Numbered from the stretch's first letter, positions 19,028-28,470 are shown. The stretch is 64,000 bases of DNA from Salegentibacter agarivorans (GCF_900113135.1 NZ_FOOH01000016.1:1-64000); one strand, 5' to 3'. Made by a program: numbers and translations. Notes: a model not told the origin generated them from the sequence alone.

Positions 19028-20214
19028 TTCTGTAAATAACTGAATTTTGAAGTTAACCTGCCATTTTGAGTCATCTGCGCTCGGGCTAAGACTCCATTTT
19101 TATCATTATTAAAGAAAGCCGGGATCACATGTTCCATAAACATTTCGCCAAAACCTGCGCTGGCATCTTTTGGTAATTCGCAAGGCAAATTATCTACCGC
19201 CATAACCAGGATACTCTCTTTTTCGCGAAAATCTACTTCGGCTTCAGTTGCAGGATCGTAACCATAAAAAGGCTCAGCTATGGTAGAAGGTCTAATTGTA
19301 CTGGCAATAGGCTCATTGATATCGCAAGAAATATCGGCTATATATTTTATTCGGAAATCTTTAGATTTTGCATCTTCAGCAGTAAAAAATACCGGCGCTC
19401 CATCTCCATAAAAGTGTCCCGATATAAAGAAATCACTGCATTTAGCGAAACGCAAAAAGTTAGAATCGTACTTGCCGGGTTCTTTAAAAAACTCTTTATG
19501 ACTGCCCGCTGAGCCATCCTTCTTTTTATTATAATCAAGCACATCTATATTGCAATATACCGGCTCTTCTCCTTTAAATTCCAGAAAATCCTCCACGTCC
19601 AGTTCTCTGATCTTTAAATGATCTAAAATTTCTTTTGCGCCCCGGGCCACCTTTCCTGCGCCGGTTAGTAATATTTTAATTGGCGGAATTTTAATTTTAT
19701 CGAGTTCTGCCAACATGGCATCAAGATCTGGCAGAGATTTTACTTTCGGTAAAGTATATAGATTTTCTTTTAAACCAATTCCTCTAAATCCATTGTAAGT
19801 TCCTACCAGACCTGCATATCGGCCGAAACCAATAAGCCTGTGATTTTTTTGATTAACTATTACCTCGTGGTCGTATAATTCGATATTATTTTTTAGAATT
19901 TCCCTAAGCAAATCGCGGTTATAAGGTTGCTTTTTAATGGTATGGGAAAAGAAAAAATATTTTTTATTCGGAATTAACGCCGGTAGTGGAACTTCTTTTA
20001 CACCCAGTAAAACATCGCAATCTGAAACATCTTCAGTAACATCAAAACCGGCATCTCGATATTCCTGATCGGTAAAAATACGAATATTAGAACTTTGCAC
20101 TTTAAAATTAGCTTTCGGAAACTTTTTTACGAGTTCTTTTAATTTATTAGGTGAAAAAACTACGCGACGGTCTGATGGCGTTTTTTCTTCTTTAATCAGT
20201 GCAAATTTTATCAT
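19009..20214 (-). CDS. Saccharopine/alanine-dehydrogenase-like NAD(P) oxidoreductase
   Basis: The 401-residue enzyme has the AlaDH/PNT N-terminal type domain (IKEEKTPSDRRVVFSP) and a Rossmann part with ILLTGAGKVARGAKEIL near residue 180. Overall it resembles lysine-forming saccharopine dehydrogenases (LYS1 type) and their bacterial relatives; other telling phrases are GFGRYAGLVGTYNGFRGIG and IADISCDINEPI. It probably acts on an amino-acid-derived substrate with NAD(P). Whether it makes lysine, breaks it down or uses another substrate cannot be told here. Confidence 0.8.
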   Translation of the reverse strand: MIKFALIKEEKTPSDRRVVFSPNKLKELVKKFPKANFKVQSSNIRIFTDQEYRDAGFDVTEDVSDCDVLLGVKEVPLPALIPNKKYFFFSHTIKKQPYNRDLLREILKNNIELYDHEVIVNQKNHRLIGFGRYAGLVGTYNGFRGIGLKENLYTLPKVKSLPDLDAMLAELDKIKIPPIKILLTGAGKVARGAKEILDHLKIRELDVEDFLEFKGEEPVYCNIDVLDYNKKKDGSAGSHKEFFKEPGKYDSNFLRFAKCSDFFISGHFYGDGAPVFFTAEDAKSKDFRIKYIADISCDINEPIASTIRPSTIAEPFYGYDPATEAEVDFREKESILVMAVDNLPCELPKDASAGFGEMFMEHVIPAFFNNDKNGVLARAQMTQNGRLTSKFSYLQNYVDGV

Positions 20215-20272
20215 TTATGGTATGGGTTTTGTACTTCTATGTGTGTAACTCAAAGGTATGAATTTAAAATTG

Positions 20273-20280
20273 TATCTTTG
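20273..20280 (+). promoter_or_regulatory. -7 box of the ssrA promoter
   Basis: TATCTTTG is a perfect match to the Bacteroidota -7 consensus TAnnTTTG, 69 bases before the mature tmRNA 5' end. No good -33 TTG was found at the expected distance. Confidence 0.5.
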
Positions 20281-20348
20281 CATGCTCAGAGCAGCTAAAA
20301 ACTGACTGGATTTCCGCCTTTGCGGAAATAACAATGTTCTTTATTTAT

Positions 20349-20748
20349 GGGGTCGACTTGGTTTTGACAGCGAGTCTAATTGAGTTGTAAGCACGTCGAG
20401 CGCTGGGATATAGCTCGTAAATCTCATATTTCACACTTTTTTAAACGGCGAAGATAACTACGCCTTGGCTGCATAATCCGAATCACAGTAGGATTGCTTA
20501 GTCCCTGTAAGACAGGGAGCCAAGATGTCCCGCGAAGGCCTTGATTTACGGCATTCGCATTAGGGGCACCGATAAAGTAAATATAGGAACTGTAGGACCT
20601 TGATGCAGTTCTAAAATCTAATTGAGGATACGGAAGAAGTTAGGTAGTTTTCGGCCAGACTTTTTCCCGACAATTTAAGTGAAAACTAAACGTGTAGAAA
20701 GCATCTGAATTGCTTGTTTGGACGAGGGTTCGAACCCCTCCGACTCCA
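20349..20748 (+). ncRNA. ssrA: Transfer-messenger RNA
   Basis: The 5' end GGGGTCGACTTGGTTTTGACAG and the 3' end with T-arm GGTTCGAACCCC pair as an acceptor stem (GGGGTCG with CGACTCC, one G-U pair), discriminator A at 20,748. The tag frame at 20,447-20,476 reads GGC GAA GAT AAC TAC GCC TTG GCT GCA TAA, giving tag GEDNYALAA. This RNA rescues stalled ribosomes with SmpB. The CCA end is not fully encoded. The gene borders an integrase and is a known kind of integration target. Confidence 0.97.
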
Positions 20749-20771
20749 CTTTTTACATTTCAAAATGTATC

Positions 20772-20807
20772 AAAAACCCCGAAATCCTAGGATTTACGGG
20801 GTTTTTT
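20772..20807 (+). terminator. Intrinsic terminator of ssrA
   Basis: A 10-bp stem AAAAACCCCG/CGGGGTTTTT with a 15-base loop that itself contains a small palindrome, followed by further Ts, 24 bases past the tmRNA 3' end. Confidence 0.88.
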
Positions 20808-20847
20808 GTTTTTAGGAATATCAAAATATCCCAAATAATATCAAATA

Positions 20848-20993
20848 AATCGAGACCTATTCGGTGACCTATTTTAAAATTGAAAAATAGGTCTCGATTG
20901 ACACTTAAAACCCTATTTTACAAACCTTTACGCAAAGTTAAAGTTTTCTATCGAGACCCTTTTTTAGGTATATTTATTACGAATCGAGACCTA
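20848..20993. repeat. Four ATCGAGACC sites upstream of the integrase
   Basis: The sequence ATCGAGACC occurs at 20,849-20,857, inverted at 20,890-20,898, and again at 20,950-20,958 and 20,983-20,991. The first two form perfect 14-base arms (AATCGAGACCTATT/AATAGGTCTCGATT). Repeats of this number and spacing between an ssrA end and an integrase start look like arm-type recombinase binding sites, or an operator for the integrase itself. Confidence 0.7.
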
Positions 20994-21007
20994 AAAAATT
21001 CATTATT

Positions 21008-22270
21008 ATGAGAACTGACTTTCACTTACATTTTCACCTCTTAAATTCAAAGATCAATAAAAGAGGCTTAGCCCCCATATATCTTAGGCTTACCGTAAAT
21101 GGTAAGAGAAAAGAATATAGTATCACCCGAAGGATAGAACCCGAAAAATGGAATTCAAAATTAGAGAAAGTGATGGGAAATAATCACATCTCTCAAGAGA
21201 TCAACACCCATATTAACAATATTCGGCACAGGTTAAATAAGATTCATCAGGTACTATCTGATAACGATGAACAAATCACTTCCTCCAGAATGATTAAAGA
21301 ACTAAAAGGTGAAACGAAACATAAATCTAAAATGACCTTAGAGGTGTTTAAAGAGCATAATGAACAAATGGATCGTCTTTCCGGTAAAAGTATCTCTAAG
21401 AGCACCGCTAAGCGATATTGGACCTGTTATAACCACATGGAGCAATTTCTAAAGGAAGTTTATAAAACTGAGGATTTCCGAATGAAAGATATAGACCACC
21501 AGTATATTACAAGATTTGAATATTTTTTAAAAACTACAAGAAAGTGTAATCATAACTCAGCCTTGAAATACGTCAACAATTTTAAAAAGATAGTTCGTAT
21601 AGCACTAGCCAATCAATGGATGGATAGGGATCCATTTTATAATTATAAGGTTCAATATGAAACCGTAGATCGGGAATTTCTAAATGAAGATGAAGTGAAA
21701 GCCCTGATAGAGAAGGAACTTCATTTTGACCGTTTAAAAATTGCTAGGGATATGTTCGTTTTCAGTTGTCATACCGGTTTAGCTTATGGTGATTTAGAGA
21801 AACTCTCTGAAAAGGATATTATTAAAGGTATTGATGGTGGAAGATGGATAAGAACAAAAAGAAAGAAAACTAAATCTATAACCAGCGTCCCCTTACTTCC
21901 AATAGCTGAAGAGATTATTGAACGCTATAAAGATTATCCAAGAGTAAAAGACGCGGACTTAGTTCTTCCCGTCCCCAAAAATCAAAACTATAATGCTTTT
22001 TTAAAAGAGATTGCTGTGCTTTGTGGAATAAAAAAGACACTTACCACGCACCTCGCCCGCCATACATTCGCGACTACTGTAACACTTTCCAATGGAGTGC
22101 CTATAGAGTCTGTAAGTAAAATGCTAGGCCATAAGGATCTGAGAACGACCCAACATTACGCAAAAATTGTGGATAGAAAAATTAGTGAGGATATGAAAGC
22201 GTTAAGGAAGAAACTAGAAGAAAAAGCCGCTAAAGACTCAAAAAAAACCAATTCTAAGAAGAAAAAATAA
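21008..22270 (+). CDS. Tyrosine recombinase (IntDOT-like integrase)
   Basis: The 420-residue protein has the arm-binding N-terminus typical of Bacteroidota integrases (FHLLNSKINKRGLAPIYLR), a SAM-like core-binding domain around 90-210 and a catalytic domain. Catalytic residues visible are H348, R351, H375 and nucleophile Y384 (QHYAKI). The first catalytic arginine expected in the TGLR motif is replaced (HTGLAYGDL), as in IntDOT-type enzymes. The lysine-rich tail is unusual but not disabling. Its place next to ssrA marks it as the integrase of an island inserted at the tmRNA gene. Confidence 0.93.
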   Translation: MRTDFHLHFHLLNSKINKRGLAPIYLRLTVNGKRKEYSITRRIEPEKWNSKLEKVMGNNHISQEINTHINNIRHRLNKIHQVLSDNDEQITSSRMIKELKGETKHKSKMTLEVFKEHNEQMDRLSGKSISKSTAKRYWTCYNHMEQFLKEVYKTEDFRMKDIDHQYITRFEYFLKTTRKCNHNSALKYVNNFKKIVRIALANQWMDRDPFYNYKVQYETVDREFLNEDEVKALIEKELHFDRLKIARDMFVFSCHTGLAYGDLEKLSEKDIIKGIDGGRWIRTKRKKTKSITSVPLLPIAEEIIERYKDYPRVKDADLVLPVPKNQNYNAFLKEIAVLCGIKKTLTTHLARHTFATTVTLSNGVPIESVSKMLGHKDLRTTQHYAKIVDRKISEDMKALRKKLEEKAAKDSKKTNSKKKK

Positions 22271-22299
22271 AAAGAGTCCTTGAATAAAAAGAGTCCTTG
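22266..22299. repeat. 17-bp perfect tandem duplication
   Basis: AATAAAAAGAGTCCTTG occurs twice in a row at 22,266-22,282 and 22,283-22,299. The first copy includes the integrase stop codon; the second lies just before the convergent peptidase gene's 3' end. Confidence 0.9.
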
Positions 22300-22305
22300 T
22301 TTGAA

Positions 22306-23688
22306 TTAAGAATCCAATCTCTGCAACAGGGTTTCCAATATCTCATCTTCATCGTCTAACAAGTGATCCTTGATCATTATTTCTGGTTTGACTCCTTCAG
22401 GCTTTTCGCTTTTGTTTACTCTTACCATATAGCCCTTAGGAACCTTTACAGGAATCTTGGTATTTGGTAAATAGACAGTAAATAATGACGCGTATAAGGA
22501 TGGGAAATCCCCAGTTTCTTCACCTACCAAAGTAGCGAACTGATAATCCTGAATTAAACCGGCAGCAACCGCAGCCTGAGAGTAGGTTTGCCTGTTTATC
22601 AAGATGTATACTTTCTCATTGTATCTTTTACCGGGTGCCTGGGGTTGCATTGCTTCAAAATGATAAGGAAAAATCTTTCCATTGGGTTGTTTTAAAATTT
22701 CCTGAAAATAAACATTGGTAGTGTCGTTATTTAACCTGGTATTTTCCTTTAGATATTTACTTGTTTTTAAGGTAAAACTTGAGTTCCAACGAAAGGGTTT
22801 ATGAGCAAAATAAGAAATAAGATAATCACTGAATGAATTATCCCCACCCGCATTATTTCTCAAATCAATAATTAGATCTTTTGATGATTCTTCCTTTATA
22901 ACGGCAAAAGCCGAATCAATAAATTTCTGATAATCTTCTTCATCTCCACTGAAATTCCCGGGATTTAAATAGGCGGTATTCCTATAAAATTTTACTCGTC
23001 TGTCAGAGCTTAAAATATCTTTTCTTTTATATTCGTAATCTTCCAGGGCGGCAACTCCCTGGAGCCTGTATTCTTTTAATTGGTTGTTTTCTTTTACTAA
23101 AACGGAAAAGTTTTCTTCTTCCCCAAAAATTTGCCAATATAGTCGTGGGAAAGACCAAAACTCGATCTTTGCTTTTTTCAAGTAAGGTCTTTCGGCAGAA
23201 ATATGCGGATACATCAATTTGAGAATCTCATCAATTTTTGCATTGTTTATTTCTAATATTTCGGAACCGGTTCTAATATTCTGTTTATCGGAGTAATTCT
23301 TTCTTATATAAGCTTTATCATCTTCCAGGGCGATTTCCAGGGGAAATATTCTTCCCCCCTTCTGAACAAAATCTATATAGGACTTGGCTGGAAAATCAAC
23401 CTCAGCGTGACCGGTATTAGCATTTGAGATCACCCTTTGAAATATTCCCACGGCCTCTTTAAAAGAGATCGAATCTTCTTCAACTGAATTCTTCACCTCA
23501 TCAAAGTTTAGGTCAAACTCCTTTTTTGGATTATAAGCATATAAATTATAGTGGCTTTTTTCCAGTAGGTCCTTTAAGGTGTCCAAATCCTTCAAAACTT
23601 CTTCTTTTGAAAATTCTTTAGTTTGAGAATAACCAATAGAAAAAGTAAAAAGAACAAAAAGCATTAAAATAAGTTGGTTGTATCTCAT
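22306..23688 (-). CDS. Secreted S41-family (C-terminal-processing-like) peptidase
   Basis: The 460-residue product has a signal peptide ending at IGYSQ (about 22), then a long N-terminal part and an S41/tail-specific protease catalytic domain with KDLIIDLRNNAGGDNS and the nucleophile region NRQTYSQAAVAAG (serine in YSQA). The C-terminus has the KVPKGYMVRV and EGVKPEI pieces usual for this family. No clear PDZ domain is seen. It probably degrades periplasmic or extracellular proteins or peptides. It is convergent with the integrase. Confidence 0.88.
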   Translation of the reverse strand: MRYNQLILMLFVLFTFSIGYSQTKEFSKEEVLKDLDTLKDLLEKSHYNLYAYNPKKEFDLNFDEVKNSVEEDSISFKEAVGIFQRVISNANTGHAEVDFPAKSYIDFVQKGGRIFPLEIALEDDKAYIRKNYSDKQNIRTGSEILEINNAKIDEILKLMYPHISAERPYLKKAKIEFWSFPRLYWQIFGEEENFSVLVKENNQLKEYRLQGVAALEDYEYKRKDILSSDRRVKFYRNTAYLNPGNFSGDEEDYQKFIDSAFAVIKEESSKDLIIDLRNNAGGDNSFSDYLISYFAHKPFRWNSSFTLKTSKYLKENTRLNNDTTNVYFQEILKQPNGKIFPYHFEAMQPQAPGKRYNEKVYILINRQTYSQAAVAAGLIQDYQFATLVGEETGDFPSLYASLFTVYLPNTKIPVKVPKGYMVRVNKSEKPEGVKPEIMIKDHLLDDEDEILETLLQRLDS

Positions 23689-23867
23689 ATTATATTTTAG
23701 CTAAAGACTAAATTTTAATTAAGTCGTTGCAACTCTTTTAGGACCAGCCGACAAAAATTTACAAATGCAAAACACTGAATCCCAGCTACCATTTTTCAGC
23801 AATAGACATCTTCTAAAATAATCATTTTCAGCAAACTAAAGCTTATCTAAAAATTACAGATTTAGAT

Positions 23868-25322
23868 TTAATTATTTACAAGATCACCTTTGTAGGTTTT
23901 AAGATTCAGCAGTCCATATTCTGAAGCCAGCAAATTAAAATCTACTTCTTTGTTTTTAAGATGTTTGTCAAAAAATGATGTGATTAGCCTGCTCGTAATT
24001 TCAATGCCTACCTCAGGTTCAATTTCTCCGGCTTCGCTAAGCATTTCTAACGGAATCATAAACGGTATATCCATAAAGTTGCTATGGCCTGTGTTAAGTA
24101 TCCTGGCTTCATAGAACATTGATCGGCTTTTATTAATATAGGCATGTGCGTTAAGGTCTTCTTTATCTTCTGGCCAGTCTGCAGAAATATATAAGAAAGG
24201 ATCTTCAAAAGCGCTATCTACTATACGTCCCCACTGCACGCCATCAACATTAGCTCCTGCCTTAATCCTTTTATCAGTTAATAATGCTTCTCCGGCCGCA
24301 CCTCCTCCTCTAGAATGACCAAAAACGCCAATATTGTCTGTATCCAACTTTGCTTTTAAAAATCCAGACGTGTTCCAGGAATCTATATGATCCACAACGC
24401 CTGTAAGATCTTTAGACCAACGCTCAAGCATTTCTCTCACGAAATAATTTTTCAATCCCTTTTTTACGATAGGATGTCGGTCTTTAAAAGATAGATCCTC
24501 CTTAAAAGCAGCGACCACCGGTTCCATATCTTCCCAGGTCCCCTGTTCAATTTCTTGAGCATATTCATAATTGAAATAAATTTCAGATCCATCAGGAAAA
24601 GTACTTCCTGTACTTTCGTAGGTGTGATTGACCGCGAATACCACATAGCCCTGACTTACGATTTGGGACAATAATGCATAATAGTTATTGGCTTTAGAGT
24701 TATACCCATGTGAAAAAACGAGCACAGGAAATTTTCCCTCAGCAACGTCGGCATTTCTATATACGTGTGTATCTACTTTATCCAAATAGTTAAATGTCGA
24801 ATTTGGAAGTCCATATTTCTGGGCAAACCCGTGTCTTCCTCCTTGATCAATATATGGATCGATTTCGCCTTCTCTATTGCTTGAAGGATACCATACTTTT
24901 ACCATAAGCTTACGCTTGTCATCCTCCTCTTCTGTAATTACCTCTTCACGGTTTAGTTCTAATAAAATATCGCGAGTACCAACGGAATATGAACCTTCGG
25001 GTTCCGGTAGATCGAATACGGGTAGAACAGAAGGAAGAAAAATTGCGATTATCAAAAAAAGTGATAACCCAATACATTTAGAAACCTTTATAAATGTTCT
25101 GGAACTTTTTTTTGACCTCCGCAAACCGGAGATAAAAGCAATTACCCAGAGCAAATAAGTTGGAATCATTTGCCATCGATAACCCTCCACTAACAAGTGA
25201 ACTAAAAGTACTAATATTAATACTCCAGAAATATATTTTGGTTCAATAGTTTTCTGATAAAACAGATGGAATCCAAGGTAAATAGTTGAAATAGATAATA
25301 AGAGAATTTCAAATAACTGCAT
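23868..25322 (-). CDS. Membrane-anchored alpha/beta hydrolase
   Basis: The 484-residue protein starts with about four hydrophobic segments (residues 1-105) and continues with an alpha/beta hydrolase domain like those of platelet-activating-factor acetylhydrolases and dienelactone hydrolases. Key motifs are FPVLVFSHGYNSKANNYYAL (oxyanion region) and the nucleophile elbow VFGHSRGGGAAGEAL. A catalytic histidine is likely in NTGHSNFMDIP. The substrate is unknown; the enzyme probably faces the periplasm. Confidence 0.82.
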   Translation of the reverse strand: MQLFEILLLSISTIYLGFHLFYQKTIEPKYISGVLILVLLVHLLVEGYRWQMIPTYLLWVIAFISGLRRSKKSSRTFIKVSKCIGLSLFLIIAIFLPSVLPVFDLPEPEGSYSVGTRDILLELNREEVITEEEDDKRKLMVKVWYPSSNREGEIDPYIDQGGRHGFAQKYGLPNSTFNYLDKVDTHVYRNADVAEGKFPVLVFSHGYNSKANNYYALLSQIVSQGYVVFAVNHTYESTGSTFPDGSEIYFNYEYAQEIEQGTWEDMEPVVAAFKEDLSFKDRHPIVKKGLKNYFVREMLERWSKDLTGVVDHIDSWNTSGFLKAKLDTDNIGVFGHSRGGGAAGEALLTDKRIKAGANVDGVQWGRIVDSAFEDPFLYISADWPEDKEDLNAHAYINKSRSMFYEARILNTGHSNFMDIPFMIPLEMLSEAGEIEPEVGIEITSRLITSFFDKHLKNKEVDFNLLASEYGLLNLKTYKGDLVNN

Positions 25323-25482
25323 GATGATTTTTTTATAATTGTAGGCTCACAATTTCGCTAATGCAGGTTATTCAAAGCAAGGTAGAATCCGTAACTAAAA
25401 CTGCATTCTACCGATAAAAGCCCGGTTTTATTAGGTTAAGGAGTTTATAGAAAGGTTTTACTAAATAATGATTCGATTTCCT

Positions 25483-26253
25483 TTAGGAGTTTGGCTGAAA
25501 GCTTTCCAAAATTTCGACAGCCTGTTTTTTATAAGTTCGACTGATTGGTAGAGTGGTATTTAAAATGCTTAATTCGGTAGCGGTAAATGAAGTCACTTTC
25601 TCAGAATTTACAAGGAAAGACCGGTGTATTCTTATAAATCTATCTGGTAATTTATCGTTTAGGCTGGTGATCTTTTCTCTGGTGATAAGTTCAGATTCTG
25701 TGGTAACTACTTTCACATAATCATTTAGGCTCTCGATATAAAGAAGTTCATCCAGCGGAATAAGATGATTTTTACGCTGTGCCCGAACCAGTAAATTCTC
25801 TTGTAGGTTTTTTGTTTTATCAGATTCAAGACTGGCAACGAGTTCTTCTTTCTGCTGAAAACGTATAACCAGCCTTATAAAAGCTGTTAAAAATACAACA
25901 AGGTAAAGACTTATGCCCAGGGTAAAAATAGAGATACCTTCTAGGTTTACCACTGCTTTATCCATTTCTGCAATAATTACGAACGAAAATAAAGAGACCA
26001 GCATTTCGCAATAGAGCGAAACCACCAGCATATAAAAGAAATAGAGCGCAAATTTTTTATACCTGCCGGTTAAAAGATACTTCGGTACCAAATACGAATT
26101 AAAAAAATAGGTGGTAATTATAAGAATTGGAAGTAACAAAGCTGAAAAATAGAAGGCCAAAAGAGGACTCTCCCAGCTAAAGCCGAAAATTAGTGTAAAG
26201 ACCAAAAGAACTGAGCTCCAATAAAAAACCTGAATGAGTAAGGACTTTTTCAT
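25483..26253 (-). CDS. Membrane LytTR-domain transcriptional regulator
   Basis: The 256-residue protein has four hydrophobic segments (about 10-28, 32-50, 68-94, 108-128), a short coiled linker and a C-terminal LytTR DNA-binding domain (LDELLYIESLNDYVKVVT, then LPDRFIRIHRSFLVNSEKV). It is a one-component membrane-tethered regulator and lacks a receiver domain. It is divergent from a MotA/TolQ/ExbB-like gene 81 bases away, which may be its target. Confidence 0.88.
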   Translation of the reverse strand: MKKSLLIQVFYWSSVLLVFTLIFGFSWESPLLAFYFSALLLPILIITTYFFNSYLVPKYLLTGRYKKFALYFFYMLVVSLYCEMLVSLFSFVIIAEMDKAVVNLEGISIFTLGISLYLVVFLTAFIRLVIRFQQKEELVASLESDKTKNLQENLLVRAQRKNHLIPLDELLYIESLNDYVKVVTTESELITREKITSLNDKLPDRFIRIHRSFLVNSEKVTSFTATELSILNTTLPISRTYKKQAVEILESFQPNS

Positions 26254-26334
26254 TCTTTCAGATTAACGAAACTCGCTATATTTGGGAAACAGAAAACAGC
26301 ATAACTGCTTCTTCCGTAATTTAAACTTAAAGAA

Positions 26335-26712
26335 ATGATAGAATTGTTCTTTAAAGGAGGCCCAATTTTTATGGGAATTCTGACCATTATTTTACTTATA
26401 ATTCTTATCATTTCGGTGGTTTTCTTTATCACTGTTTCTACTCGCAAAATAAATAATTCTGAACAAACCTTAAGAAAGATAAACACTGTAAAGTCTTTAG
26501 GCATCTTTGCTCTGATTATTGGAATTCTTGGTCAGTTGATAGGCTTGTTCTCTGCTTTTAGAGCGATCAGATTTGGAGAAGTGGAGGCATCACGTGAACT
26601 GTTTGCAGAAGGATTTAAAATTTCAATGATCCCTACTGTTTACGGTATTTTTATTTTTACATTTTCTATAATACTCTGGTTTCTCTTGAAAAGAGTTCTG
26701 ATAATTAAGTAG
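26335..26712 (+). CDS. MotA/TolQ/ExbB-like membrane protein
   Basis: A 125-residue protein with three hydrophobic segments (about 10-36, 52-72, 97-118). The middle one, LGIFALIIGILGQLIGLFSAF, recalls the proton-channel helix of the MotA/TolQ/ExbB family, although the protein is short and no partner (ExbD/TolR) is nearby. It is divergent from the membrane LytTR regulator. Channel function is inferred from resemblance only. Confidence 0.65.
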   Translation: MIELFFKGGPIFMGILTIILLIILIISVVFFITVSTRKINNSEQTLRKINTVKSLGIFALIIGILGQLIGLFSAFRAIRFGEVEASRELFAEGFKISMIPTVYGIFIFTFSIILWFLLKRVLIIK

Positions 26713-26848
26713 AACATCATTTTTCAAACCTTAAAAAATAAACCAGAACTAAGAGCAGTTAAAGACTTTAAAAACGATTATCACAGGTAAGAAAATATAA
26801 TGTAGTTTTCCATAAATCCAAGTGAAAAATTTCACCGTTTAATGGAGT

Positions 26849-27190
26849 CTACTCTTCGTTAAAGAGATCAAATACCTCCCTGTTAAGGTCTGGAATATAA
26901 TTACCCAGGGCCTTCAAAGCTCTTTCCTGAATTTTACCGAAACTTTCTGATTCTAAATCTCCCCCGGCAATCTCCCAATCCTCAAAGTAAAGAACCTGTG
27001 AGAGGTAAGTGTCATCTTCACCATAGTACATAACTGTAACACGAGTCCCACTAAAAGCTAATTGCAAAGAATAAAAAACATTCTTAAAATAATCCGGAGT
27101 ATGAATTTCAGGTAAATCCAGGGAAATCATATTTGTTTCCGGGTCATAGGAAAGCCACGTTGGTAAATAAACTTTTCCCAGTTCTAACAT
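26849..27190 (-). CDS. Acidic protein of unknown function
   Basis: The 113-residue product is acidic and has no signal peptide or membrane segment. It is predicted mixed alpha/beta with aromatic residues (VMYYGEDDTYLSQVLYFEDWEIAG). No family recognised. It is the first of ten consecutive minus-strand genes separated by related spacers. Confidence 0.55.
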   Translation of the reverse strand: MLELGKVYLPTWLSYDPETNMISLDLPEIHTPDYFKNVFYSLQLAFSGTRVTVMYYGEDDTYLSQVLYFEDWEIAGGDLESESFGKIQERALKALGNYIPDLNREVFDLFNEE

Positions 27191-27456
27191 TAGAATTTAA
27201 TTTACAGACCAGTTCCATAAAAGTAACGTTTTTTACTTTAAGCGTTTGGTTTTTCCAGGAAGCTAAAGTACTGGCTTGAGCAATTTAATTATTTTCTTAC
27301 AACGCTGCCGGCTATTGTTGATTAACCGATATGAAGCATTGTATTGTATTCCTTTTACCAGAGTCCATTCTTTGTTACATTAACAAATTGCCCGTTTTCT
27401 AATCTAAAAGCACAATCAAAACCCCCGAATCAAAGCTTATTACCACTAGTTTTTAT

Positions 27457-28329
27457 CTAGTTAGAACACTTGGCATCTAAATACATGCTCAAACTTCCGG
27501 TTTGAGATTCAAAGTTATCCATTGCTTTATCCCTAAAATAAATTTTATGAAATGGGGATTTACTTGCTGGAATAGAAAAGAACTTACTATCAGCTTCAGC
27601 TTTTTTGCTTTCCACCCATTGTATAGTTAATAAAAATTCACCTATTTCTTCTTTAAGATAGATATCGTAACGATTTAAATCAATAGATTGCCAACCAGTT
27701 TGTTCGTTCTCAATTTTGAAAATAATGTTATCCGATATTAATAAATCTTGAGGCTGGTCTTCTACTAAATTATAGATGTTAATCCTAAATTTTAAACTTT
27801 TAAATTCATTTTGAGAAATTGCAAAATGAAATCTTTCAAGCCGGCAATTTTTTCTAAGTTTAAAATTCATTCCTCTTTCCTTGCTTAATCTATCATCAAT
27901 TTCCTTCTCGTAAACTGTATAAAAATTTAAATGCATTAAACCAAGACCATTATTAGTTCTTCCTAGTTTTTTGTCTTTGAATTTTTTCGTCTCAAATACC
28001 ACTTCATCCAATTGATTTTCTTCAATTTCCATCTGAATCAATTTTCCTTTAGGGTCCTGTAATTCAGCAACCGACTTTTTTACTGTCTTATAACCTATAT
28101 AGGAAAATATCACTGTATCGAGCTCAGAAATATTTGAAGGTATCTTAAGTTTGTATTCTCCATTTTCCTTTGAAACGGTACCAATATTTTTCAAAGGAAT
28201 TCCAATATTTACAAAGGGTAGGCCTGTTTTACCTTTATCTGTTATTTCTCCTTTTAGTAATATTTCTTGCGAAAATCCCGTGGAAACCAAAATTATAATT
28301 AATAGGCAAGTAAGGTAAGTTTTATTCAT
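27457..28329 (-). CDS. Secreted protein with carboxypeptidase-like regulatory domain
   Basis: The 290-residue product has a signal peptide ending at TGFSQ (about 20), then a CarboxypepD_reg-type beta-sandwich (LKGEITDKGKTGLPFVNIGIP, ENGEYKLKIP, IFSYIGYKTVKKSV) at residues 24-110 as in the N-termini of SusC-type receptors. The remaining 180 residues are not recognised and contain no receptor barrel. It is probably a periplasmic or surface protein. It stands alone with cassette-like spacers on both sides. Confidence 0.75.
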   Translation of the reverse strand: MNKTYLTCLLIIILVSTGFSQEILLKGEITDKGKTGLPFVNIGIPLKNIGTVSKENGEYKLKIPSNISELDTVIFSYIGYKTVKKSVAELQDPKGKLIQMEIEENQLDEVVFETKKFKDKKLGRTNNGLGLMHLNFYTVYEKEIDDRLSKERGMNFKLRKNCRLERFHFAISQNEFKSLKFRINIYNLVEDQPQDLLISDNIIFKIENEQTGWQSIDLNRYDIYLKEEIGEFLLTIQWVESKKAEADSKFFSIPASKSPFHKIYFRDKAMDNFESQTGSLSMYLDAKCSN

Positions 28330-28411
28330 TTACTAAATTTTCATCACAATTTGTAGAAGGTGTTAACGGCTGGGAACTCCAATTGATCGGTTTAAGGTTT
28401 TTTATCCTTAT

Positions 28412-28434
28412 GGAAATTAATTTCGTTCTTTTCT
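28412..28434. repeat. Spacer repeat A, copy 1
   Basis: GGAAATTAATTTCGTTCTTTTCT differs at two of 23 positions from the segment at 33,408-33,430. Both lie in spacers upstream of minus-strand genes. Confidence 0.7.
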
Positions 28435-28470
28435 GTGCCCCCAATTTTTAATATAAGTTAGTTTACGCAA

